DNA from: Rusavskia elegans
Taxonomy: Eukaryota > Ascomycota > Lecanoromycetes > Teloschistales > Teloschistaceae
Direction: 5' to 3'
DNA: 64,000 bases
Assembly (NCBI GenBank): GCA_011316305.1
Contig: SAUG01000058.1
Span: 520,112 to 584,111, forward strand
Every line of letters starts with the position of its first letter. Position 1 is the stretch's first letter. Below the pieces are notes generated by a model. The model saw only the letters and a list, made by a program, of their open reading frames with translations, was not told the origin of the DNA and ran no database searches. Position numbers and translations under genes: made by a program. This document shows positions 22,528-33,421 of this stretch, one piece after another.

Positions 22528-24126
22528 GGTGGTTGAGCAGGCTCTCGGCCTAATTTTCCGTGATTGTCGCTGGATATGCGTCGTTGAGTGGATCTTGAAG
22601 TTCAAGATCGAGGCGCCAAGACTTTGAGATCTAGTAGGGCTTAGCCCTTGGTGGTATTGTTGAAGATTTCTCGAACGTTTTCCAATGCTTCTGTAAGGTA
22701 TTGTTCTCTCGACCCCTCTTGTCGACAAAGAGCACTTGATCAGGATATCGTCGGGGCTGATTGAATAGTAATGTAAGCTTCCCTTCCTCCGATTCATACA
22801 TATTCCACGCGTCTACATGAGGAAACCTACATAATCCAGTTCCGGCGATCAACCTGTGAGCCATTGAACAACATGCACTACCATCTGATCATCGTCTACA
22901 ATCCGGGTTTGCAGCTACAGTGAACGATTTGGGAGATCCTTCGCTGACTTACGATGAGAATAGATTACTCGATGGTCATATAGAAATTCGCGGCTGCTTT
23001 TTGGGTACGTGTATATTTTTCAATCCCTACTCCTTCCTGTGTTTTCATCGGCTGCATATGATGAAAAACCATATTTCAGTTCTGCTACTGAAATCTCGTG
23101 TTGACAAACCATACCAATCTTACCATATATTCTGAGCATGCCATCCTATCCTGTCTCTCAAACACACCCTTTGGCTTCCTTGAAGGACATGACTGACGCT
23201 GGGTAACAGTAGTGCAACACCCCAGTGAATATCCTTTAAATAGCAAACAAATGGTGTGTCCTCATTTCCTTTAATCCATCCGCAATGATGAACAAAGTCA
23301 ATCCATTCCCTGAACCTCTTCCCGAGCCAGACCACCCTCTCACACCATACCGCTTCGGGATGATTGGTTGTGGAGGTGTTCCTTTCATCGTCATTCCGAC
23401 ATTCTGCCGTTATGATGGTACACAAGGACATTGGTCTTCGAGTTCGCGGCCTATGCTAGTCGTCTTGGTTTTCATGGGCTGTGGACCGGCGCGGGAAGCT
23501 TGATTAATACGGCTTTTCTGAGCACCGTTTTTTCTGCTCTTCTGATTCGGGGAAACGTTGGATGTTTGTTGGATGCTGTTGACATTTCTGGTAGGGAAGT
23601 CTATATAGGAATAGAATAATTTGGTTGGCCTTTGCGATTGAGTTCTCACAGATATCGGCGCCTCTACTTCACATCTCTCTGCGGAGACGTACATGATTTC
23701 GTCGCGTTTCCATATCTATTGGGATGACCCTTGCTTTTTGGGCATAGAACAAAACTGTAGGTTGCTGGCAATGACATTTGCATTACTCCCAGCGATAGGA
23801 TCTCCATCTTTCCCAGCTATTGCAACTGGTTCGATGAACCTTTGCCGACGACGGCTGAACGGACTACTATCTACGAGGTGTCTGAAGCCCATTGCATCTG
23901 TGACTACTCGCAGGAGTGGACGTTGCGTCTAATGTTCCGCACATCTCATTTGTTAGAGAGCAATTTCCACATTTGTTGAACACCACGTTATGTCATCGGT
24001 GCCATGGAAGTAACATGAATCATGGAAAGCGCTGTATCGTTGTCCGTGCTATTTTCTCTGTTTTCGCCGGAAGCTATTCAGCAACGTCGCAAGAAGCCAT
24101 CTCTATTACTACCCTTTCACTACTCA
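22528..24126. other. 1.6-kb intergenic region
   Basis: No supported gene. A 72-codon frame from ATG 23285 (MMNKVNPFPEPLPEP...) and another frame just downstream (23431-23619) have mildly protein-like composition, but no splice sites join them and I recognise nothing. Lower GC than neighbouring genes. Confidence 0.45.
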
Positions 24127-25591
24127 TCACATCATCTGGTCCTTATGGCTCCTAAGACGCAATATCGTCGACCCCAAAATTAAACTCGATCCCGCCATCA
24201 TCATCGCCGCCGCAAACCCCTGCGCGCCAGCAAATTCACCCTTCGATATGTCAACAATTGCACCAACAATGGGATTCCCTACCAAAAACCCCAAACCCGC
24301 GGCCCCGAACGACATACCTATCCTCGTACCCGCAAAACGTACATCAGGGGACAATGCTACGATGACGGTCGGCGGTAGCGCGAGGACGGCACCGGAGAAA
24401 ACCCCATAGAAGATGCTGAAGACTACGATGCCCGCTACGGAATGCACACCCATCCGAGCAAAAACCTATGATCCCCGTTATGAAGAGGCATGGAAGGAGC
24501 GTAGTATACGGCCCCAGCCGATGGGCTACAAGGGGCGGAACTACTCGACCGACGAACGAACCGGCGATGATGATAGCTAAGAGATAAAAGGCGAAATCCG
24601 GAGATGTGCCGATGATGCGCTCGGCGTAGATGGGAACGTAGAAGTATGGGGCGTAGAGGCCGGTCAGGAAGAAGAACATCCCCAGGGTGAACAGGGCGAA
24701 GGGTGCTTCATTGAATGCGGCGGGTTCCAGCAGGGCTCGAGGCGAGTTGGAGATGGTCCTTGCGCGGAGGATGGTGAGACTGACGAGTTGGGTTGCGAGT
24801 ACGATGAAGGCGATGATGCGAGTGGCCCAGCCGAAGCCGAGGGATGGTTGGAGGCGGCGGAAGATGATGGGGTAGAGGATACCGCCTGCGTCAGTGATCC
24901 GTCAATATCTCTCGAACCTCTTCACGAACACCGGCAGCTGACCGAGCCAAAGGGGCAAACATACTCAGACTACCACCAGCAGAAGTCAACCCCACAGCAA
25001 GCGCCCTCTTGGTGCTGAAATACGTCGAAACAATAGCCACACTCGGCACGTACAGACACCCCAACCCCAAGCCCACGCAAAGCGCCTGCGCCAGGAAGAT
25101 CTCCCAGTACCGCGAAGCCAGACTCGTCATCATTATCCCGAAGACGGTCATGATAGTGCCTAAGATGATGAGAGTCCGGATGTACCCTCGGTCGTAGAAA
25201 GGACCGGATACGACGCCCACGATGATCAGAAGAAAAGCTTGCACGGTGCCTATCCGTGATATCGCCGAAGATGTTGACGAAGCGAGTAGAGCGGTTTCAT
25301 AATAGGTCTGGTAGGCGCCGAAGGAATTGACGAGGCCCCTAATGAAGTGATGAGCTGTTATGCTGCGGGAGTGCAGGTAATATTCGACTAGAGGGAATCG
25401 ATTTACTATAAATTGAAGACTAGGAAGAAAGCTCCGAGTACCTGCATCCATGCATGTAGTCCTCCATCGGGAATATCATTCTCAGTCGATTTCGCTGGGA
25501 CTCCTAGCTCGATCTCTTGTCTAGAGATGGGGTGATCTTCGTCTTCTTTCGTCGATGATGAGGAAGGGCGGTTGCTTTCCTCCGACTCCAT
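24127..25591 (-). pseudogene. Monocarboxylate-transporter-like MFS gene, decayed
   Basis: Three exons can be traced: 25591-25407, 25338-24965 and 24885-24127, about 438 codons. The N-terminus is Ser/Glu-rich, then IPDGGLHAWMQVLGAFFLVFN starts TM1, and the MCT (SLC16-like) pattern continues with FGAYQTYYETALL, GTIQ-like RIGTVQAFLLIIVG and ALAVGLTSAGGS. Two lesions are visible. First, the codon split by intron 1 joins as TAG (TA at 25407, G at 25338), where the family has tryptophan. Second, an extra base near 24456 shifts the frame between LPCLFITGII and HSVAGIVVFSIFYG, since both sides are conserved but in different frames. Intron 2 has a perfect GTATGT donor. Transport substrate unknown. Confidence 0.72.
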
Positions 25592-25933
25592 CCTTATCAC
25601 AGTAATGTACGCCGAGCATTGAGCAGAACCAGAAGGGAATCACCGGGCGTTGAAAGCTTGTCCTGAAATAGCGGTGTCTTCTCAGGTTACTTATGTGGTA
25701 TGGTTGTGGTGAGCCAATGTCATAATGGTCGAGCCTTTCCTGATCAAGTACGGACAGGGAAGTACTTGGGACGGATATTGTTTGCAGAAATAACGTTTTA
25801 CGGTTGATGGACGCAAAGGTTAGGTACATTGTTTCTCGAACGAGTTACTGTACTTCTGCAAGGTCCAAAGTCGAGGTAAGGTAAGGTAGGTACGGTACAG
25901 AGGTACTCCCTACCGACTGGAAAAAACCAAAAG
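25592..25933. other. Upstream region of the decayed transporter
   Basis: Contains short ggtaag/ggtacg direct repeats around 25875-25900. No gene seen. Confidence 0.4.
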
Positions 25934-26042
25934 ATCTGGTCGAGGACTCGAACCCCGGACAAATTGACTCCGTGAACAGGCACGAACGATCCTGAATTTT
26001 ATTACGTAGTTGAGCTTACGAACCCCCAGAGCCACACCAAAA
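25934..26042 (-). tRNA. tRNA-like Pol III unit, possibly a tRNA gene with an intron or a tRNA relic
   Basis: Read on the minus strand, the 3' part contains GGTTCGAGTCC, an exact match to the Pol III B box, inside a plausible 5-bp T-stem (CGGGG with CCTCG) and 7-nt loop. An A-box-like TGGCTCTGGGGG lies about 80 nt upstream. The ends can pair (TTTTGGT with ACCAGAT, 6 of 7 including a wobble). The minus strand continues directly into TTTT and then TTTTTT, a typical Pol III terminator. The total of 109 nt would need an intron or long variable arm. I could not fold a convincing anticodon arm, so isotype is not assigned and a degenerate tRNA or SINE head remains possible. Confidence 0.35.
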
Positions 26043-26241
26043 TGAACAAGTCAACCAGCTGCCAGACCACTCACCCAGATAAGTTCGGAGAGATTAATGG
26101 AGATATTATCCCATGATTCTGCTGGGACATATGCGATTTCCCCCGCAGCTCAGTGATGTGCTGCTGGCCACTGTGAATGAGTTCCATGTGAAGAATTGAA
26201 AAATCAGTTGAAAGGTCCATTGCTTTCTAGACAAGATATTT

Positions 26242-27152
26242 CTATGGCCATAGCTCCTCCTCGGTCCATTCTCCTTTGCCATCCTGTGCGTCGGCGACAA
26301 ACGTATATTTGCGCCTCCTCGCCGTCTCAGGATTGCTGAGGTCTAATGCCTCGACCTCGTCCGGCTTGATGACTACGACCCGGAAATTGCTTCTCGCTAT
26401 GGGATCATGGAGGTCCGTCACTTTTTGGGCCAATTGGTGGTCTTTGTCTGGCTCTCCCTTCACCGGTGTACCAGGTGGTGGGTTCTTCCACGAGCCTATA
26501 GACCAAGTCAGTATCGAAGTGTCGTCAATACCATGGCCAGAACGTATTGGTACTCACCTCTCATCCCAGGACTACAATTCCCAAAATGCCCCGTCAATTC
26601 TGTCGCCCAGCTCCAATCTCCCTCTTTATCTTCCCCTCCCTCAACAACCCTCATCCTCCCACCAATCTCACTCTTCACCGTTCGGACCCCACTGCTCTCC
26701 TCTTGGCCCTCAATATCCGGCGCTATAATGAACGCCGTCCCCTTCATCCTCCACTGCGTCCCCTTCTCCTTGATCCAATATACCGCCTCGCAGGGTCCTC
26801 CCCCTCCACTCCCCTGCACCTGCTCATCCTTGGTTGCCTTGCCCGCACTACTCCCGAACAGTTCGCCAACCTTCTGCATCCGCACATCGGTCGTGAAGGT
26901 CGGAAGATCGCTCTCGTAGACGCGAGGGTTTTTGGGGGCGTCGTTATGCTTGTTTTCGGGTAGCTGGGACCACATGCCCCGGTAGATACAAAAGCGGAGG
27001 CGGGGGACGTAGGGTGTGGGAGATTTGGAGTCGGTGGAGGAGTGCAGGGATGCGAAGACGAATTCGGGGGAGGGCATTTCGGCCATATGGGATTCGAAGG
27101 CGGAACGCCATGGGGCGGCCGGGGAGGGACGGGTATGGGTTGTCGTTGACAT
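26242..27152 (-). CDS. Alr4036-type FMN-binding, pyridoxamine 5'-phosphate oxidase-like protein
   Basis: Two exons, 27152-26558 and 26495-26242, with a 62-nt intron (GTGAGT donor, TATAG acceptor), 282 aa. The order of blocks matches the fungal pyridoxamine-phosphate-oxidase-like family: APWRSAFESHMAEMPSPEF, YVPRLRFCIYRGMW, NPRVYESDLPTFTTD, CEAVYWIKEKGTQWRMKG, GHFGNCSPGMRG spanning the junction, NPPPGTPV, and FRVVVIKPDEVE near the end, closing with EEELWP. The split-barrel fold would bind FMN. Reaction and partner in fungi are not established. No targeting signal. The gene looks intact, with strongly biased codon use. Confidence 0.85.
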
Positions 27153-27738
27153 GGTGCGGAGGAAGGAGGAGAGACGATGAGCTGGATTGGAAGCTATCTT
27201 GTGGTATGTTTAGGTGTTAGGGGCAGATTATAAGAGAGTGATGGAGCATTGGGTATCGGGCGCCACTAGAAATGCAAACAAAAGAGAAATCACAATGATG
27301 ATGATGACATCGGATGGCTGCTAGCCCTGCAAGGCTACACGGAGATAAGCTCTATGCTAGACTATAGCCTGACTGGCGCTAATTAGCGATGAGGCGATCA
27401 ACAACGTAGAGCGAGGGCCTTTGCACCTGTCATCCTTTACGCGTGTAGTGGCCTGCCCGTCGAAGGGTCGATGTCTGCACATCGGGGTGCCGATACAGTG
27501 CCAATGGCTTTCAAAGTGAAGTGCGTACGACTACATTAGACTACCTTGCGAAATTGATTGTTTACTTTACGTCTTTGGTTGTTGTGCCATACAGTAGTCG
27601 CTGTTGCCTTGCTTTGTGGGATGACCACGCCCTTGGTGAAAAAAGAAATTTTATTCCATCCTGCACTTCAATTGAACATTCTTCTTCAACAGCCTGTTCC
27701 GCTTTTACTTTTCGTCGACCCTCCTGACCTCCACCGCA
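27153..27738. other. Divergent promoter region
   Basis: About 590 bp between the FMN-protein gene (leftward) and the 822-aa gene (rightward), probably a shared divergent promoter. It contains a short gatgatgat run near 27297. Confidence 0.5.
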
Positions 27739-30311
27739 ATGACGAGCCTTCCAGAATTTTTGTTCACTGCCTGGCGGTTACGTGCAGTGGACATCTCCAA
27801 AGCTCAAGAACACGATGAATTACGAGGCTGGGACGTCTCGTCCTTATGTTCGACTTACCTCAGATATCAGTTGGAGAGGCACGAGCGTCAGCTCGAAGCG
27901 GTAAGCAATTTGAGCCTTCGAGACCCCAACTGACACCAGTCGAGGTCCTGGATCCTGAGCCAGCTGTATTGGTCGTATCTCAGACATGCTGACTGCAAAT
28001 GCAGCAGTCTTTGTTGTCTGCACCTTCGTTGTCATCAGCATCTGTGAATACCCTCCTCGACCACCTTAGCCTGTCGACGAATTTGGAGGCAGATGTCAAA
28101 CTCACTGGTGAAAGCCTCGGCCAGGTGACACTGCGGCACATATTGCAAGACCCTCGAACGCCATACGTGATATTCCGTATGTTCGACGCGTCCCCTTACA
28201 CGGCCCTTCACGGCGGCACTCGTAAGATTGCCGACGTCGACGAGGCAATACTCACAAGTGAGCAGTACATTCGCTCCCAAAACCCAAAGCCTAGCAACTT
28301 CTTGGTCACTCTGGACGACCTGAAACAGATCATTGGCCCCCCGGATCAACATGGTATTACAACGTTCAAGCGGAAGGATCCCCCCAAAGGTGGCTTTGAG
28401 TTCTTCGATGAAAAGAGAAACCGAACAATGCAGATCGTTGGTACTAACACAAATTTCAAGGAGAGCTTCCACCGCGTCACCAATGGATGTTTGGACGGAC
28501 TTGATTGGCAGCATGTACTCGTCATTGGCGGAATGGTTCTCAACACGCTCTTGCATACCAACGGTCTGAATCAGGCAAGCCAAACATGGCTGAAATCAAC
28601 TCAAAAGGATGTTCTCACCTGTGACATCGACCTTTATCTCTACGATCTTACATCCGAGGAAGCCAATCGTAAAGTTGAACACATCTACGAGGTCTGGTAC
28701 AAGAACACTCGTGGCCGCCAGGACTCTTCCACCGCCTTAGAAGCCGCGGACCAGATGATAGTGAAAACCGCAAAAACCATTACGTTCATCCCAAGGTACC
28801 CAAGTCGCCGCATCCAGATCGTTCTTAAGATTCTGCCTTCTCCTTTGGACTTGCTTCTGAATGTCGACCTTGACGCCTGTGCTCTTGGCTTCGATGGAAG
28901 TCGGGTCCTGATGCTTCCACGTGCTGCAAGAGCTTTGGAGACAGGTTATTCTACATTCACGATGGATTTGATTTGGGGACATCATCTCGGCAACAGACGG
29001 GAGTCGCAGGAACCCCGGGTCTTCAAATATGCGGATCGAGGATTCGGCTTGAGAATCTTACCCTCCTACGCGCGGTCACTCGAAGAAACGAGCTTCAGAG
29101 AAATCGAATGCAAAGTCCAAGATGATCGATGTGGGCCGACAAGAGTCTTTAAAGATGAACCAGGCTTGAAGACGCTGAGACGAATTGCCCACATGGCCCA
29201 GGATTTCGTTCAAAGACGCTATTTTGGAGTCCATAAGTCCAAGACACCACCAGAGATCAACGCAAAGGACAAGGAACACTCAAAGCCACTGATCACTTTA
29301 TCCGCTCTGAATGGTTATCATCAGCATGGCCTCGCTATTTTCGAGGTGTTGATGCGCTGTTGCGCAGCATGGAGGATGGATGTGATTGGCATTGCAAAAT
29401 TGGATCGAAATTCATTCGGAAGAACTTCCTATGATGAAGCAAATCAGTACGATGGCTTGCCTGCATACCGTTGGGGCGCAAACTCAACAAGCTTTCAGGA
29501 ATTCGAACGGGAACTGGAAGACCATAATAACCAAATGTTCTGGACTTTGAGGAAGGCGATTGCCGAGAAGCTGAACATCAGTCCTTATGACGGTCGATAC
29601 ATGGGTTACCTGACACGCCGCATCCGCCGCGTGATTGTTGGTTCCGACCTCCAAGCCGTACGTGAAAAGCAGATCACCATGCCGTTATTCATACCCATGG
29701 ACCTCGAGGTATCGATTGGCAGTGAAACGACAGCACGTGCAAGCGATCCGAGCGTGAAGGCCGACCACCTGCCACAGCTTATACAGGTCCATGACCCACA
29801 GAAGTACGACCCTCGGACTGCGACCTTGCCATCACTCCATGATACCGTCAATGACAGCGGCAACCTGCGCTACTGGCTTGTCACCAACGAAAACATGTGG
29901 GCTCATCAGAGTCGTGTGGCAGACGAGGTGTCGGAGCTCCTAGCAACGCTCTTCGACTGGTTCTTGCACTGTGGGCGCCAGCCTGGCTACGAACCTACCA
30001 AACATGGAACAGACAGCGAGCACTGCATCTGGCACCTTGCCAAGGCGTTCCGGCAGCGCCTTGTTCTTCCTGAAGAGTTCGACAAGCGTGAGCGTGGACA
30101 GACACTCTCAGCCCGAGAAGCCCAACTCTTCCGGCCATGGGCCCTCACGCGCCCAGCAAGATTGAAGAGACATTACGACCGGGAGGAGATCGATGCGTTT
30201 GAGGATGAACTGGAAAAGAAGGGAGATATCCCCGACAGCGTCTTCTGGAACGACGGAGACGAGGGAACATGGGGGGTTGAAGAGGGCGTACCGATTTGGA
30301 CTGAGTGGTGA
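27739..30311 (+). CDS. 822-aa protein with GG...DID nucleotidyltransferase-like motif, unknown function
   Basis: Two exons, 27739-27900 and 28005-30311, joined by a phase-0 intron (GTAAGC donor, TGCAG acceptor). Without exon 1 the protein would start MQQS inside the acceptor; exon 1 supplies MTSLPEFLFTAWRLRAVD. The central region has VIGGMVLNTLL at about residue 227 and DVLTCDIDLYLYDL at about 259, then ITFIPRYPSRRIQIVLKIL and a conserved DACALGFDGSRVLMLPRAARALETGY block. A GG turn followed by DxD resembles nucleotidyltransferase folds, but the spacing is longer than in the minimal family. Similar fungal proteins often carry ankyrin repeats, which I do not see here. No signal or TM. Function is not assigned. 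Confidence 0.82.
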
Positions 30312-30720
30312 TTGATTCAAGATTGCTCTAGACGATTATGGACTCGTAGCAGACATTGTCATTGATAGCTTAGATACCCCGTTGGTCGATGGCTGGCAAT
30401 CGATACCTTCGAAGGTGTGTTTGCACCACGGCATGTGACACGCGATGCAAAGACCTTTCTCCATTCAAGGCGTCCTTTAGGCTTTACGGACAAATGACAT
30501 TGTGATTGGATACCCACCTCGTGCAACGCCGGAAATGTACTACCCAGCCTGAATTTCACAAAGTATATATACCTTCCCCGTCTCCCACCCTTCCAAACGC
30601 CCACTAAACTTTCCATTCCTCCCTATACGACTCACAACCAATCCTTCCCCCCAACAAATAAACACCCACCATAACACTCCCAACACCCCCCTCCTAACCC
30701 CTTTCCCCTTCCTCTCCAAA
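30312..30720. other. Intergenic, CT-rich promoter of the first microprotein
   Basis: The last 140 bases (30580-30720) are C/T-rich and G-poor on the plus strand, like pyrimidine-rich fungal promoters and leaders. Confidence 0.45.
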
Positions 30721-30918
30721 ATGCAAAACACCACCACCACCAACAACAACCTCTCTCCGCACGAACAACAAATCGACCCCTTCATATTCCTCGTCGTTTC
30801 GGTCGTGGGCGTTGTTGTGGCGATCATCTTGGTATTTGTGGCTTGGGGGGTGCTTGAGAGGTGGTGTCCGTATGTGCGCGATTGGGTGAGGGTGGTGTTT
30901 TGGAGGGGGAGGTCGTAG
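30721..30918 (+). CDS. Single-pass membrane microprotein 1
   Basis: A 65-aa frame starting at an ATG preceded by a C/T-rich leader. It has a polar N-terminus rich in Thr and Asn (about 19 residues), one strong hydrophobic helix at about 20-45 (PFIFLVVSVVGVVVAIILVF), and a short tail with tryptophans and arginines ending RGRS. That is a type III-like single-pass layout. A second gene of the same architecture lies 700 bp downstream on the same strand. No family recognised. Small size makes the call uncertain, but the C/T leader and clear TM support it. Confidence 0.5.
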   Translation: MQNTTTTNNNLSPHEQQIDPFIFLVVSVVGVVVAIILVFVAWGVLERWCPYVRDWVRVVFWRGRS

Positions 30919-31619
30919 ATGGGGTGGGAGGGGTGGGTTTTGTGAGTGTGTTAATTGGAGCGAGGGCATGGAGATGTCCGTGGAGAGTTGTGGATGGGGT
31001 GGTGGTAGATGTAGGGTGATGGGATTTGAGGGTTTTGGAGTGGAGGTTTGGGGTTAGGGGTTTCAGGGGTCAGAAATATAATGTCTTCGAATGGAATACA
31101 TGGCGAACTGACTATTTCATTCGGGAAGTGTGAAAGCGTGCCGTATTTTTTGCGATGATGTGATGGTTTTGTGATATGCCAGGTCAGATCAGGACCTAAA
31201 ACCCTTATTATCACTCTCCAGGACTTTTAATCGGGAATGACAGGGCACGAAAGGGCATTACACATGTGGAGATGAATGTTTCGAGTAAGTGATTCGAATT
31301 CAGGGGCCTGAGACGTCTCAGGGGTCGAAAACACGAGAGCTCCTTTTTCGTTCTCGTTTCGTTTCAGCGTGTGAGTTCAAGATACCCGACTCGACTGATA
31401 GTCTTCAGCCCGTAACAAGCTTTTCTTCCCTGTGAGCCTCGTCTGGTTGCTATTGCGCTTGGGATGGTATTTCCTTCTTTATCTCCATCTCCGTCTACAA
31501 GTCCCAGCTAGCACAATACCCCTCCCTCCCCGAAAGAATCCCACCCCCATTCCCCCCCTCCGATCACCGTAGTCCACAGAAAGCACTTATTCCTCCCTAC
31601 AACCAGTGACGCACCGAAA
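30919..31619. other. Spacer between two microprotein genes
   Basis: G/T-rich just after gene 1 (30920-31060) and C-rich just before gene 2 (31500-31600). No reading frame of note. Confidence 0.4.
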
Positions 31620-31814
31620 ATGGTCACAATCTGGCATCCCACCGACCTCACCACCTCCGACAACAGCCCCTCATCTCGACTAAATACGGCGCAAATCGTG
31701 CTTATAATCTTCGGTATACTCATCGTTTTAGCTTTTTTCCGTGAAGGGTTTTGGCGGTTGAAAAGGAAATATGAGCGGAAGAAGGGCCAGGGCCGAGAGG
31801 GAGGTGCTTTATGA
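31620..31814 (+). CDS. Single-pass membrane microprotein 2
   Basis: A 64-aa frame starting at an ATG with A at -3. Architecture matches its upstream neighbour: a polar N-terminus of about 22 residues (MVTIWHPTDLTTSDNSPSS), one hydrophobic helix at about 24-40 (AQIVLIIFGILIVLAFF), then a strongly basic tail (RLKRKYERKKGQGR). The basic tail predicts N-out/C-in. Sequence identity with microprotein 1 is low, so relatedness is uncertain. No family recognised. Confidence 0.5.
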   Translation: MVTIWHPTDLTTSDNSPSSRLNTAQIVLIIFGILIVLAFFREGFWRLKRKYERKKGQGREGGAL

Positions 31815-32157
31815 ATGAGGGGTAGGTGTACGCATACTGTTTTTGGGTGATTTTTGTGGCTGTTTACTGGTGATGATCTGTCGATCTCGTTGCGTTCTTC
31901 GAAGATATGGTTGAGTTTTTGACGTTTCTTTTGGGTTTTTGTATGATCGCATATGATCGCATGGGATACTGTGTCAACGAGGGTTTGCCAGAGGTACAAC
32001 CAGTGATTTCTCATCTTAGAGCAATGCCTTTCCTTACTATAGTAGTCATGCTTTCACTCACTGATGAGGCTAGCCGAAGCGGTGTCTTGTTTTTCCTTGA
32101 TAGGTAGCCCTAAATGTTATCTCCAAACAGCAGGCACAGGATGGGAGGCTGAGTCCA
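31815..32157. other. Region before the methyltransferase relic
   Basis: No intact gene. The upstream part of the relic may extend back to about 32110 in another frame, but I see no clear methyltransferase motif there. Confidence 0.4.
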
Positions 32158-32427
32158 ACTTGGGTCCCGAGACTTGCAACCATCTTCGCAGCCAGTGGTC
32201 TTGTGGATATCCAGTCCGATGTCCGGGATGCGGCGCCGCACCTTGCTCTCGCAATGCATGAGTGCAACTTATCGATCCACAAGCTGATTGCACGCAAAAC
32301 ACAGAATGAGGGCGTTGCTGAGAAGGTGGAGGACCTCATGCCGAACATCGCCAATGAGACTAGGGAGGGATCGTGCTAGGCGTTCACAAGATGGACTGTG
32401 ATTGGGAGAAAGGCTGATGGATGTTAG
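32158..32427 (+). pseudogene. C-terminal relic of a SAM-dependent methyltransferase
   Basis: One frame without a start codon reads WVPRLATIFAASGLVDI, then VRDAAPHLALAMHECNLS, a helical stretch, and after TAG at 32377-32379 continues AFTRWTVIGRK before stopping at 32425-32427. This resembles, from memory, the C-terminus of fungal secondary-metabolism methyltransferases, where the position of the TAG normally holds tryptophan (TGG). The preceding residues (GTGWEAES) are in another frame, so a frameshift lies just before 32158. The catalytic SAM-binding half is missing. The family call is tentative because only about 90 codons remain. Confidence 0.45.
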
Positions 32428-33421
32428 GATGAACAGATGTCATGCGCATTGACGCTCTCATGCAACATCAGAGCCTTCTCAACCCCACCGTAAGCAGGTG
32501 TCAGGTAGGTCTTTACCAGATCAGTCCATTGATCTGTGTCTGATCTTTCTACACGCCCGAGGTTTGACAAACACACTACTGCACATATCTAAGAGGCAGG
32601 CCAAGTCATACTTATGCCTCCGGGGAGAAGCTGATAGGCTGCGTGTTCGGAGTTGCGTGTTCCCTACATGCGTAACCGGCTATGCCTACCACAAGGGTCA
32701 GCTCATGCAGACTTTGAAGTTGGTAGAGAAGATCTCGCTCCGTCCGTCCAGCCCGACGTGACTCTTCCTACAGAATTGAAGAGCGGCAGACGGCTGAACT
32801 TGACTGGATGATATGTCCTTGGGGAGTGGATTCGATGTTACTCGTACATGGTGGTGGCATCGATCTTTCGCCTGGCAACAGCCTCACACCTCCTGGGATA
32901 TTTATTCGCTGAAATGATCGGTCTTAACGGCATCTCGATAGTTCGCTGCATCTCTGCCTCGTATTGCTGTTCATAGCTGAACAAGTGTGCGTTGCGCCAC
33001 TAACGCTGCCAACCTCGCACATCTACAAGTCCTCTGCTTTCCAGATGAAGTAGGCATTGTACAGCTGACAAGGTCGATAGGTGCCGTTTCCTATTCTGAG
33101 ATTAGTATATTAACGATATGCACATAAGCAGCACCTACATAGTCCTCCAGGATTTGGTTTATGGTGAACAGTTGTTTCAACCAACGTTGGCATACGTGAT
33201 GCAGTCATGCATATCAAAGCTGCAAGTACGGCACCCAGACAGTGCAGATGCAGCTCCAATGCACGCCGGCCAGGGGCCACATATTTTCCCCGGATCGGAG
33301 AATTTTCATGCCTTATGCAGTGATCACTAAGGGTCAGTGGAAATTGAACCATTGTCGTATTTTGAGTGTTTCTCCTTGCTGATTGCAAGAGCCTAGGAGG
33401 TTAAGTACAGTATCTTGAGAC
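32428..33421. other. Intergenic, no gene seen
   Basis: About 1 kb downstream of the methyltransferase relic and downstream of the convergent alpha/beta hydrolase. Nothing coding is visible on either strand. Confidence 0.45.

Noticed and set aside
23285..23619. Possible short gene of two frames starting MMNKVNPF
   Set aside because: No splice pair of plausible length joins the frames and nothing is recognisable; left in the intergenic note.
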